From Streptomyces sp. AC558_RSS880 (GTDB lineage Bacteria > Actinomycetota > Actinomycetes > Streptomycetales > Streptomycetaceae): a stretch of 64,000 nt of DNA. Both the position numbers and the translations under genes were made by a program. The stretch covers positions 124,001-188,000 of the forward strand of contig NZ_JAGMUJ010000040.1 in assembly GCF_019049255.1 (NCBI RefSeq), read 5' to 3'. This document shows, in pieces, positions 37,344 to 47,700 of the stretch (within the stretch, counting starts at the first letter, position 1; every line of letters starts with the position of its first letter). Under the pieces are notes generated by a model. That model ran no database searches, was not told the DNA's origin, and saw nothing but the letters and a program-made list of their open reading frames with translations.

Positions 37344-38090
37344 TCAGGTCTCAGGCAAAAGAACTGTACGTACCTCCGGGTCACGCAGCAGAGCGAGGAC
37401 TTCGGACTCGTCCACGAAGATGTCTTCGGCACCAGGGGCGAGCGCCTGGTGGAACATGGCATGGACGACGTCGGCAGTCGGCTGCTCCCAGATGGTGGCC
37501 GCGCAGTCCGCGGCGTCCTCCAGGTCACCCTTGTCGACGGCGACGCGCCATTCCCTCAGGAGGAGTGGGGTGATCCGGTAGGCGTTGAGGCGTCCTCGGA
37601 CGAGGATGCCCCGGTTGAGGCCGAAGACCTTGATCGTCTCCTTACCCTTGTCCGTAAGGTGCACGTACACGCCAGTGGCAAGCGAGAGGTGCAGATGCGC
37701 CGCGGGGTCCTCGCTGCTCGGGTCGACGAGCAGGGGCGTGCCGTCGGCGGCGAGCGGGAAGACGTCGCGCTTCAGATGGCTGTTGCACAGGGAGCACGCC
37801 AGCAGGTGGTTGCTCCAGTCGAAGGTCCGTAACGGATTCTCGCGGACGGGCTCGAAGTGGTCGATGTCCGTGCCCTGGTTGTCTCCGCAGTACATGCAGC
37901 GTTCCAGGCCGGGTGCCATCTCCGCCAGGGCTGAGCGCAGGGCCGGGTGTATGTGCCTCCGCACAGTCGTGTGCTTCCATAACTGCTTCGCCCGCTGCCG
38001 TGGGACGGGTGCCTGCCTGATGTCGTCCGTGTGACCGGACATCTCCGTCAGGGTCTGTTGCGGGAGGGCTCCTCGCGTGATGCGGATCAT
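37344..38090 (-). CDS. HNH endonuclease, Septu PtuB-like
   Basis: A 248-aa nuclease. The HNH fold spans about residues 65-105: CMYCGDNQGTDIDHFEP with the catalytic DIDH, then Asn in WSNHLLACSLCNSHLK, with two CxxC zinc pairs. The remainder is mostly helical with no recognised motif. Its ATG overlaps the stop of the ATPase gene by four bases (ATGA), so the two proteins are made together. This ATPase plus HNH arrangement is that of Septu (PtuA/PtuB) and of retron-linked effectors; no reverse transcriptase is present here. It probably cuts DNA or tRNA on phage infection, as inferred from the family. Confidence 0.85.
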   Translation of the reverse strand: MIRITRGALPQQTLTEMSGHTDDIRQAPVPRQRAKQLWKHTTVRRHIHPALRSALAEMAPGLERCMYCGDNQGTDIDHFEPVRENPLRTFDWSNHLLACSLCNSHLKRDVFPLAADGTPLLVDPSSEDPAAHLHLSLATGVYVHLTDKGKETIKVFGLNRGILVRGRLNAYRITPLLLREWRVAVDKGDLEDAADCAATIWEQPTADVVHAMFHQALAPGAEDIFVDESEVLALLRDPEVRTVLLPET

Positions 38091-39463
38091 GAATCGCCCC
38101 GTGCGCGGCCCGAGTGGCGCCGGGCCGTGATCTCGTCGACACGGGTCGCGGGGGAACTGGTCAGCTTGCGCTTCAGAGCCCGGTAGTGCGCCTTCTCCAC
38201 CTCACTGGCACGGCCACGCACCACGTCCATTTCCAGGGCGATGAGCTCCTCCCGCTTCTCCTCGGCCTTCTCCGAGTACGGAGTGTCGAGCCCGAACAGG
38301 TCGGAAAGTACGGCGTCGTCCCCGCTGCCGAAGATGACGCGGTCGTAGAGGTGCTCGGGCACGACTTCCACCGGGCTGTCCTCGTCCGGGCCCGGGAGTC
38401 GGATCAGACCGCCCGGGTCGGCCGCCTGGCAGATGTACGGGCTGTGCGTGGTGACGATGAACTGGATGTTCGGGAAATGCGCCTTCAACCAGCCACCGAT
38501 CCGCTTCTGCCACGAGACGTGCAGATGGGCGTCGATCTCGTCGATGATGACGACCCCCGGACTCGGCACGTTCGGAACACCGTCCGTCGTGTCGAGGACG
38601 AGTTCGCCGTAGGCGTCGTGGATCTGCTTGAGGATGTCCACTACCAGGGCGGCCACCGTACGGTAGCCGTCGCTCATCTCACGCAGCGGGAACTTGTGGT
38701 TCCGGTTTATGACCCACAGGCCCTCGGAGTCGACGCTGTCGACGCGGTAGTCGTCGGGGAGCAGATCGTCACCGAGGATGGCCAGTGCGGCAGCCTTGAG
38801 GTCCCGGGCACCCTCACGGTCCTCGAAGGCGCGCAGATGCTGCTCGATGAGCCAGCTCACGCCCTCCGCCAAGGAGGCGTCCTCGTGGAAGAGACTGGTC
38901 AGCCGGGCAACGGGGCCTGAGGTGGACATCAGCCGTTGGATGTCGCTGGAGCCACCGGCCAGTCTACGGAAGGGACCGTACCCCGCGCAGAACCATCCCA
39001 CGGGGTTGTCGGCCCACGGGCCGCGCAGGGCGACAGGCCGCTCCTTCTGGTAGCCGATGGGCATCAGCGACGGCTGGCCGGTCCTGCTGGACCCCGGCTT
39101 GCCGGACAGTGACCCCTCGTTCGACGCGGTCCACCGCAGCCCGGCCCAGATGGGCAGGGCCGGGCGCCTCCCTCCCGTGAACTCGTCGTCCTCGGGATCG
39201 TGGACCAGGCACACCTCCGCCTTCGCCACCCTCTCGTCCCTGGCGACCCAGGTGTCGAACCCGGGGACGAGACTCCGGGCGACGGCCGGTCCGCTGACCG
39301 CCAGGGCGAGCGCGCGCAGCAGCGTCGTCTTACCCGAGCCGTTCCGGCCGGCCAGTACCGTCCAGCCGGCGTAGGAGCCGTCGGGCCGGGTCAGGTCCAG
39401 GTCGACTGTGCGCGCGCCGTGGAACGACCTGATGTTCCTTAGGCGCAGATTCTTTAGGTACAT
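38087..39463 (-). CDS. AAA/ABC-type ATPase, Septu PtuA-like (OLD/RecF-like)
   Basis: A 458-aa SMC/RecF-type ATPase. Walker A GRNGSGKT at about 42, Walker B VVIIDEIDAH at about 305, then the H-loop TTHSP; the middle region is charged and helical. This single-polypeptide form with downstream HNH nuclease matches PtuA of Septu, where the ATPase senses nucleotide state and restrains the nuclease. ATG 39463 is preferred; a GTG five codons earlier is possible. It lies 94 bases after the UvrD-like gene on the same strand and may share its transcript. Confidence 0.83.
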   Translation of the reverse strand: MYLKNLRLRNIRSFHGARTVDLDLTRPDGSYAGWTVLAGRNGSGKTTLLRALALAVSGPAVARSLVPGFDTWVARDERVAKAEVCLVHDPEDDEFTGGRRPALPIWAGLRWTASNEGSLSGKPGSSRTGQPSLMPIGYQKERPVALRGPWADNPVGWFCAGYGPFRRLAGGSSDIQRLMSTSGPVARLTSLFHEDASLAEGVSWLIEQHLRAFEDREGARDLKAAALAILGDDLLPDDYRVDSVDSEGLWVINRNHKFPLREMSDGYRTVAALVVDILKQIHDAYGELVLDTTDGVPNVPSPGVVIIDEIDAHLHVSWQKRIGGWLKAHFPNIQFIVTTHSPYICQAADPGGLIRLPGPDEDSPVEVVPEHLYDRVIFGSGDDAVLSDLFGLDTPYSEKAEEKREELIALEMDVVRGRASEVEKAHYRALKRKLTSSPATRVDEITARRHSGRARGDS

Positions 39464-39557
39464 ATCTCGTCCGCCCACATCCCGATCTGAGGCGAGAGCC
39501 GAACAGCGGTTGGCCCCGCGGCGACTGTAACGCGCTGCTCCGACAAATCACCCCAGG

Positions 39558-41702
39558 TCAGTGGCTTCCTTCCAGGAACGGGCTGCGTTTCCCCGCCCAG
39601 GTGACGGCAAGCTGTTCGCGCGCCCGGGTGGCGGCGACGAACAGCAGGGAGCGTTCGCGCTGCAGGTCGCGCTGGTACTGGAGGCGGTCCTCGGAGGCGG
39701 GGGTGACGGCGCCGGACTGCGGCACGTGGTCGGCGCCGACGCCGATGATCGCGACCGCCCGGTACTCCAGCCCCTTGATCCGGTGCATCGTCATCACGTG
39801 CACTCCGGAACCGATCTCCGGGGTCTGCCGCGGCATCACCTGGACGGCCTTGATCTTCGCGCTCTTCAACGCCTCCACCGCCGCCCTGACGAGCTTGTTG
39901 GTCCGGGCGGTGACGACGATCTCGTCCTCCTTCAGGCCCTCGGCCAGCCAGTCCTTGACCCGCGCGGCCAGCCCCGAGAGCTCGGCGGCTGTGGAGGGGT
40001 ACTCGACGAGTTCAGGCTTGGCTCCGCCGAGGACGGACCGGTAGCCGCCGAGGTCCTCGGTCGAGTCGTCGAGGTCGTCGAAGCGCGCGTCGCCCAGCAG
40101 GCTCAGGGAGGTGCCGAGGATCTGCCGGGTCGTGCGGTAGTTCAGGGTGAGTCGCTTGGAGCGCCCGCCTCGCACGTTGATGCCGTGGGCGCTCAGCGGG
40201 GTCTGGTTGCCGTAGATCCTCTGGTGGGCGTCGCCGACGATGAACAGGTCGTCCTCGCCGTCCGGGACCAGCGCCCGCAGCAGCTTCCAGTGCGCGGCGT
40301 GCAGGTCCTGGGCCTCGTCCACGACGATGTGCCGGTACGGCCGCGTCTCGTCGTTCCATCCGGAGGCGATCCGGGCGGCCTGCGCGGCGAGCTGGGTGAC
40401 GCCGACCTCGCCGGCCGCGTCCAGGCGGTGCTCGAAGGCTTCGATCAGGCCCCACACCTGGGCGCGTTCGGGACGGTTGAGGCGCCGGCCGCGTCCGGCC
40501 CGGCTGGCGGTGAGGTACTCGTCCCGGCTGCGTACGTCCTGGGCGAGCACGACCTGCTTCCACTCGGCTTCCAGGAAGCGTGCGTCCCAGCGGTGCGGCT
40601 GCTGCTCCTCGGCCAGCTCCTCCCAGCGACTGCGGATCTCGTCGTCGCCGAGGGGTTTCGGGGTCTTGGCTCCGAAGATGTCCTTGGCTATGCCGTAGGA
40701 GACCTTGTCGATGTTGCGGACGTCGACCTTCGCGGCGAGCTGTGCGCCGCCGAGGTCCTCCAGCAGGGAGCGCAGCAGGTCGGCGAGGGTGGTGGTGTAG
40801 GTGGTGAGCAGGATCGCCTGGCCCGGCGGCATCCGCTCGGCCAGGGCCTTGACCCGGTGGAGGGCCACGACGGTCTTGCCCGTGCCGGGGCCGCCGGTGA
40901 CGCGCACCGAGCCCTTGTTGGGGGTCTTACGCTCGGCCAGGGCGCGCTGTGCCGGGTGCAGGAAGATCCGCCAGGCCGACAGCGGCTCGGACATGATCTG
41001 CTTGAACTCGGCGACGTCGCCGGTGATGACGAACGACTCCTTGGTGGCGGGGCGCTCGTTGGCGGCTTCGTAGTCCTCCGGGTCGACGGTGTCGCTGGTG
41101 GCGGCCACCGAGCTGACGTGTTCCCAGACCTGCTCGACGGTCATGCCGTCGGCGAGGCAGAGGATCACGTCCCGGGCGAGTTTCGGCAGGTGCTCGACGA
41201 AGCCGAGGATGGCGTCGACGCTGCGGATCTCGCGCAGGGCGGGGACAACCGAGGGGTGGACGCCGAGCCGGTCGAAGTCCGCGTCGGAAACCTCGGCGAA
41301 GACCGACGGCTCGGCCTGCTCGGCGGGGGCCTTGGCGGGCTGTCCGCTGAGGGTGCCCTCGACGCTCGCCAGGTTGATCAGCTCGACGCCGCCGGTGACC
41401 TTGTTGATGTCGAAGATGATGTGGGAGGCGAGGGTGTAGGCATCGTCGTGCGGCAGGACCGCGACCAGGTAGTAGATCCGGTCGGCGTAGTGCATCAGCA
41501 CGGCCCGGAAGTTGTCGTTGATCCTGGCCGTGCGGACCCGCTTGTCGCGGCCGCCCTTCGGCGGCTTGAGGTTGAGTCCGTTGGCGTCCGGATCGCGCTG
41601 CATCTTCATGATGAACTGCAGCACCTGCGCCTGGACGGCTCCGTCCAGGGCGTCGTAGTACTTGCCGAAGACGTCAGCCATGACGACCTGGGCCTTGGAC
41701 AT
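39558..41702 (-). CDS. UvrD-like superfamily 1A helicase with RelE-like N-terminus
   Basis: A 714-aa helicase. Residues about 1-100 resemble a RelE/ParE-type fold (VFGKYYDALDGAVQAQVLQF... RDKRVRTARINDNFRAVLMH), which in other proteins cleaves mRNA or binds DNA gyrase. A linker with helices follows, then Walker A GGPGTGKT at about 274, VVDEAQD at about 462, and motif VI LLFVAATRARE. The ATG shares one base with the preceding stop (TGATG), so translation is coupled to the giant helicase-nuclease. It probably translocates on single-stranded DNA; whether the RelE-like part is toxic is unknown. Confidence 0.85.
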   Translation of the reverse strand: MSKAQVVMADVFGKYYDALDGAVQAQVLQFIMKMQRDPDANGLNLKPPKGGRDKRVRTARINDNFRAVLMHYADRIYYLVAVLPHDDAYTLASHIIFDINKVTGGVELINLASVEGTLSGQPAKAPAEQAEPSVFAEVSDADFDRLGVHPSVVPALREIRSVDAILGFVEHLPKLARDVILCLADGMTVEQVWEHVSSVAATSDTVDPEDYEAANERPATKESFVITGDVAEFKQIMSEPLSAWRIFLHPAQRALAERKTPNKGSVRVTGGPGTGKTVVALHRVKALAERMPPGQAILLTTYTTTLADLLRSLLEDLGGAQLAAKVDVRNIDKVSYGIAKDIFGAKTPKPLGDDEIRSRWEELAEEQQPHRWDARFLEAEWKQVVLAQDVRSRDEYLTASRAGRGRRLNRPERAQVWGLIEAFEHRLDAAGEVGVTQLAAQAARIASGWNDETRPYRHIVVDEAQDLHAAHWKLLRALVPDGEDDLFIVGDAHQRIYGNQTPLSAHGINVRGGRSKRLTLNYRTTRQILGTSLSLLGDARFDDLDDSTEDLGGYRSVLGGAKPELVEYPSTAAELSGLAARVKDWLAEGLKEDEIVVTARTNKLVRAAVEALKSAKIKAVQVMPRQTPEIGSGVHVMTMHRIKGLEYRAVAIIGVGADHVPQSGAVTPASEDRLQYQRDLQRERSLLFVAATRAREQLAVTWAGKRSPFLEGSH

Positions 41703-44700
41703 CAGCGGTTCTCCAAACGCTCGGCCAGCTCGGCCACATCAACAGTTTCCGCGTGGGCGACGTGCCAGCCGGCCGCCGCGAACGCCGCGTCGCGGTCCTC
41801 GTTCATGTCGAGGAAGACCGCCACCTTGGCGTCGGGCCAGGCGAGTTCCGCCTGTTCCGGCATCCGCTCGTCGAGTTCGAAGCCGACCTCGGGAGCGTCG
41901 AAGCGGCGTGTCCGCGCTTCCTTCACCAGGTCGAACAGCAGCTTCTCGGCCTGTGGTGCGGCCCATTCGACCGCTTCCGCCCACGGCTGCGGCAGCTGCT
42001 CGAGCACACCGCTCGTAGTGGGCAGCGCACCGGCGAGCAGGGCGACCGCGTGCGCGTCCAGCTGTCCGGCCGTGGACAGGGCCACCTGATGGAACGAGCG
42101 CGGCAGCGCGGGGCCGTGGGCGCCGGTCAGCAGTTGCAGCAGGTTGGACCAGCGCAGCCAGTCGGCCCAGCGCCGGCGGTGGGCGGGCTCGGCAACGGCC
42201 TCGTCGCGGTCGTCCAGGACGGTGAAGGCCGACCAGGCGGACATGCCCGGCTGGCCGGTCGAGGGTTCGGGCCTCCGGTCGAGCAGTCCGATGACGCGCA
42301 ACCCGCCCGGAGTTCGGGCGTCCAGCGCCATGGCGTCGGGGGCGGCCTGGCCGGCAGGCGCCGACAGGGGGTCCCCGGCCAGTATCCGCGGCAGTCCCTC
42401 GCCCACGGCCTGCCGGTCGACCGGCTGCCGCGTGGCTCCGCCACCGGCGAAGCCGCCGATGAGGGCGGCGGCCTTGCGGGACCACTTCTCCGCGTCGGGG
42501 TCGGCCAGGACGGCCAGCAGGGTCTCGATCGGGTTGCGCAGCACCGGGTCCAGGGTGTCCTCCGAGCGCGGGCCGCCGATCAGGGTCTGGTGGATCTGCC
42601 GAGCGGTCCGCAGCGCGTTGTCGCCGAGGAGCGGTTCCGCGGGCGTGCGTACCTCGCGGTCCGCCGAGGTCCCCTCCACGGCGGCCTTCCAGGCCATGAC
42701 GTCGGTGTGGGTGAACTGCCACACCTGTGTGCCCTCGGCCCGCAGCGCCTCGCGCTTAGCCGCGTCGTCGGCGATCCGGTTGATGCCCGCGCTGGCGTGG
42801 TAGGCGTAGCCGTCGAGGAAGACCGCGATGCGGGTGGAGGGCCCGTCGATCCGCGTCAGCAGGTAGTCCGGTTCGCTGGGTGCGGAGGTCAGCTGGCGTA
42901 CGTGGTCCTGGAAGAGCCAGCGGGTGGTGCCGTCGTCGGGCCGGGTGAAACGCAGCTCGTACTCCATGCCGCGCTCACCGGCGCGGGGCGTCACCGTGCC
43001 GGTCTCCTTCTTGCGGTTGCCCCAGTCGACGAGGGTGCGGACGAACTGGGCCTCCAGTTCGCTGTCGGCGAGCTGGTCGATGCGCACGCCGGACAGGGTG
43101 TCGACGTCCTCGGTGTCCCAGTCCGTCAGGATCTCGTCCAGCAGCTCCCTGGCGACGCGCAGCGACACGTGGGGGTGTTCGTCGCTTCTGACGTGTGGCA
43201 GCAGGCAGCGGTGGCAGGGGGTGCGCACGTTCTCCTTGCCGCAGGGGCAGTCCCGCAGCGCGGTCTGGGCGAGGGTCAGCACCCGGTGCAGCACGGTGCG
43301 GTCGGCGAGGTGTTCCAGGTAGCCCGTGCCGCCGGGCATGGAGTCGTGCAGGACGAGGAACCGGCGGCGCAGTTCCTGTGTGCCGCCCGGCATGGTGGCG
43401 GTGACGACCCGCAGGTGGTCGGGGGCGCCGCCGAAGTGCTTGGTGATGCCCAGCAGCAGCGCCGCCTTGAACGACACCAGCCGGGTCTCCAGGTGCAGGG
43501 TGGAGAAGGGCAGCAGGATGCGCAGCGCCTGGGTCGTCAGCTCGTGGGCGAGGACGAGCCGCTGTACCGGTTCGGCGTCGATCCCGTCGTCCTTGTGACC
43601 GCACCAGTACGCGTGCCGGGTGCCGATCCGCTGGGCCTTGCGGTCCCACGCCTGCGGATGCACGCCGCGTACGGCCCCGCACTCCAGGCAGGTCTCGAAG
43701 CCGGGGACCTGGACCTGCTCCCCGGCGATCTGGTGCTCGGGGCCCGCGGCGGCGGCCGGGCCGAGGTTCAGCGTGCGGATGGTGGCCTCCCGCGCGAACT
43801 CGACACCGAACGGCAGGTCCCCCTTCCGCTTCCAGGCCCGCAGTCCCTGGGGCTGGTCCGGGTCGATGTCGACCAGTGTGAGGTCGGAGAACCGGCGTCG
43901 TTCGCGCTCGTCGCGCTCGTCGGTGAGCCGCGCGTCCTCGCGGCGTTCGCGGGCGGTGACGCGTTCGGGCACGAGGACGGTGTGGAGGGCGCCCGGGTCG
44001 CCGATCTGCGCGGCCTGGCAGCGCGGGCAGGCGGTCAGGTCGGGTCCGGTCTCGGCGGTGGCGACGTAGCCGCACTCCGGGCACAGCCGCCACTGGGCGT
44101 ACGCGGTGTCGCCCTCGCCGGCGCCCAGGTCCACGCCGTTGACGATGTACTTGTAGCCGTCGCTGTGGAAGGTGTTGCCGGGCGCGAGTTCCAGCAGGCC
44201 GGTGCGCGAGCCGCGCCCGTACTCGGTCAGTTTCTCCTGGAACTCGCCGTCGGCGTCCTTCCACCACAGGGTGGCGTCCAGGAGCGTGGCGTCGTCGTGC
44301 AGCGTGTAGTTGGGCAGCAGGCCGAGCCGGACCATGGCGTTGACCGAGTTCTCGCCGACCAGCGCGTCCCGGCGCTTGTTGACGGACCTGCGCTCCGCGT
44401 AGAGCTGGCGGCGCTGTTCGTCGCGTTCGCGGTCGCCGGAGGCGGTGGACAGGGCGTCGAAGGCGCGGCCGATCTGCCGGGAGCGGGAGCGCAGTGCCTC
44501 CAGGCGCTTGCGCCAGGCGGTGGCGGCCTTGCCCACCGACTCCTCCAGCTTCAGCGCGGCGAACTGCCGCAGCCCCTGTTCGGCCTCCGGCGACATGGCG
44601 GGGAAGAGCGCGATGAAGGCAGAGGCGAGTTCGGCGTGGCGGGCCTGGGCGACGTCCAAGAAGCGGCGGAACCAGCCGCCTTCGGCCAGCCCGCGGGTGA

Positions 44701-47700
44701 AGAGCCCGCCGATGCGGTGCGGCATGGGCTCCTCGGGCGTCGCCGTCCCCTGCCACAGGCTGCGGTCCGCGGCCCGGTCCAGCAGGTACGCCAGGTACTG
44801 GCGGTGCAGGATCTCGGAGGCGTCGAGGTAGCAGTCCGGCGGGATGATCCGCCCGGCGAGCATCTGCTCGGGGGCGTGCAGGTAGTACTGATTGCGGGCG
44901 CCGCGCGGGACGAAGGTGACGGTGAGCGAGTTGCCGGTGCTGCGTCCGGCGCGGCCGATGCGCTGCGCGTAATTTGCGGGCGCGGGCGGCAAGGAGGCCA
45001 GCAGTACGGCGGACAGGTCGCCGATGTCGATGCCGAGTTCGAGGGTGGGCGTGCAGGTCAGCACGTTCGGGTCGAAGGGCGCGCGGCGCAGTTTGAAGGC
45101 CTGCTCGACCTCTTCGCGGCGGGCCCGGCTGAGGGCGCCCGTGTGCTCGGCGGTGAGGACGTCGCCGGGACGGTCGACGGTGTAGAGGCGGCGGTAGTAG
45201 TCGTCGCGGTAGTCGCGGTCGTCGGTGGTGAACGTGCCGGTGCACTGGAAGCGCAGGCAGGGGGTGCCGAGCCAGTCGTCGCGCCGGCCGGGTGGCACGG
45301 TGTGGCGCCAGGTGCAGTTGTCGCAGCGGACGCCGTAGTCGTTGACGGCGGCGCCGTAGGCGTCGTCGGGCGAGGAGGGGTCGGTGGCGAGGCTGTGCAC
45401 CATGATGGTGCGCGGCCGGAGCGCGAAGACGGTCGAGCCGCCGTCGCCGGGGTAGGTGGCCAGCACCTCCCGCTGGGCCAGTAGCTTCATCGCCTGCTCG
45501 GCGACGGCGCGGGCCTCGTGCCGCGTGCAGCCGAGGGCCCGGTGGCCCCAGTCGGCGAACCAGGTGTTGTCGCGGGTGAGCGAGTCGAAGTCGGATGTTC
45601 CGAGCTTGCCGAGGATCGGGAAGGTCGGTGCGGCCAGACCGCGTGGGAAGGCGGGCATCCCGGTGGGCCGTCCGCCCCAGATCGGCCAGCGGCGGGCGCC
45701 GGCCTGCGCGATGTACTCCTTCAGCCAGGGGTGGAACAGCGCGCCGCGCAGCCGCATCCGCTCGAGGAGCCCGCGCAGGTATACCTGGTACGCGGTGTCG
45801 TCGGTGGGGAGCGTGATCTGCCCGGGGAGGCGCTGGTGGGCCTCGCGCAGCAGCGCGGCGACGGTGGCGGCGTCGGGCAGCTCCACCTCGGCGGCGGCGG
45901 TGCGGGTCAGTTCAAGGGTGCGGCCGAGGCGGGAGCGCAGGCCGAACTCCATCAGCGTCTGGAAGACCATGCGGTCCTGCAGCATGTACGCGCCCGCGTC
46001 GCTGAACCCCTCGCCGGTGAGGAGGGTGCGGATCTCCGGGTTGTCCCGCAGGTCGGGCGGGACGATCGAGGCGAGTTTGCTCCGCTCGCCCTTCTCGGCG
46101 GCCGTCACGACGGCTTCGGCCGCGTCGGTGGCGAGGTCGTGCACGGCGACGGGGACGCCCGGCTTGAGTTGCTCGGCAAGCAGGCCGCGGAAGGTGAAGC
46201 CGAAGCTGCGGTTGGCGATGAACGCGGCCCGGTGCGTGGCGTCCTGGACGGAGTCGGTGAACACGAGCAGTTTGCGCTCGTCGTCGGTCAGGCCACGGTC
46301 GGAGAAGAGCTGGGTGGTGGTGACGGAGGCGAGGGTGGCAGTGCCCGCGCCGAGGAAGCGCATGCCGTCGGAGAGGTCGCAGGAGGGGCACCTGTCCCCC
46401 GTCCCGGCAGGGATCGGCCCGGGGACGGTGAGCACCGGCACGGTCTCGCTGCCGGCTACGGTCCGCAGCTCGCCTTCCTCAGCGTGCAGGAAGACGGGGG
46501 TGTGCTCGCCGGGCCTGGCGCGGATCATCCAGCGCACGGCGCGGTTGTTCTGGGCGGAGGCCCGGTAGATCTCCAGCGGCTTGGTCTTGAGGTGCTGCCA
46601 CTCCAGGTCCGTGGAGAGCGCCGCCCAGCCCGAGCGTCCGCAGTGACGGCAGTACACGGCGGGCAGGTGGGCCCGGTAGGCCGGGCCGACGGGCCGGACG
46701 AACGGGGCCGGGGCATCGGTGCCGGTGTCCTTCTCCGCTTCGGCGTCGGCGGTGCCGTCCACCTCGGCGGCGGGGTAGATGGCGAGGTTGGCCGGGTTGG
46801 GCTGGGTGTCCCCGGTGGGGCCGTCGTCGTCGAACCAGCGGAAGTGCGGGGTCGCCGTCGCAGCGCGGATGACACGGCGCACCTCACGGACCCAGAGCTG
46901 AGCCTCGACGCGCAGGAACGGGCCGATGCGGCCGGTTTCCGGGTCCTGGGCGCGAGCCGTCGACACGAGTGCGAGGAGCCGGGCGAGGCCGGTCGCGACC
47001 AGGTTGACGTCCGTACGGGCCGCCTCGTCCCAGGCCGCGCCGCCACCGCGTTTGGCGAACTCCCGGGCGATGTCGGGGACGGTGACGGGGAGGTAGCCGG
47101 CGACGTCGAGGAGGGCCCGGATGAGGTTGTGCTGGCGGAGTTTCCTGCCGAGTTCGAGGGGGTCGGCGAAGTCCATGCCGACGACGAGTTCCGCCAGTCG
47201 GTGGATGGCGGTGGGGTCGTTGAGGGGGTCGGGGATCGCGGCGAGGGCCACCGGTGAGGGGACGGGGAGGAGGAAGTCCGGCTCGGCGACGAAGTCGGCG
47301 GGTGACTGGCGGTCCTCGCCGATGAGGGCGGTGTCGGGGAAGGGCGTTCCGAAGACCTTCTCGGCGAATTCGAGGAGGAGTTCGCGGTCCGACTTCTGCG
47401 GGCCGTCGGCGTCCGGGGCGACCTTGTCGGCGGAGGCACCGCCGCCGAGGGTGGCGGAGGTGGCGACGGGAGTGATCGTGCCGAGCGGGCGGCCCGGCTC
47501 CGCCTTGCCGGTGGCCGCGCCGAGGCGGCGCAGCAGCATGGCGACGTCGGTTCCCTGGGCTCCGTCGTAGGTGTGGAACTCGTCCAGAACGACGTAGGTC
47601 AGCCCACCGTCCTTCCAGAGCGGGACGTCCGGGACCCGCTGGAGGAGGAGGTCCAGCATCTTGTAGTTGGTGAGGAGGAGGTCCGGTGGGTTGGCCCGGA

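Noticed and set aside
37255..39557. Retron next to the ATPase/HNH pair
   Set aside because: No reverse transcriptase gene or msr/msd-like structure is seen around the pair.
41753..45484. Long + strand open frame opposite the giant helicase
   Set aside because: No domain motifs and no ribosome site; the opposite strand has continuous helicase and DUF1998 motifs.
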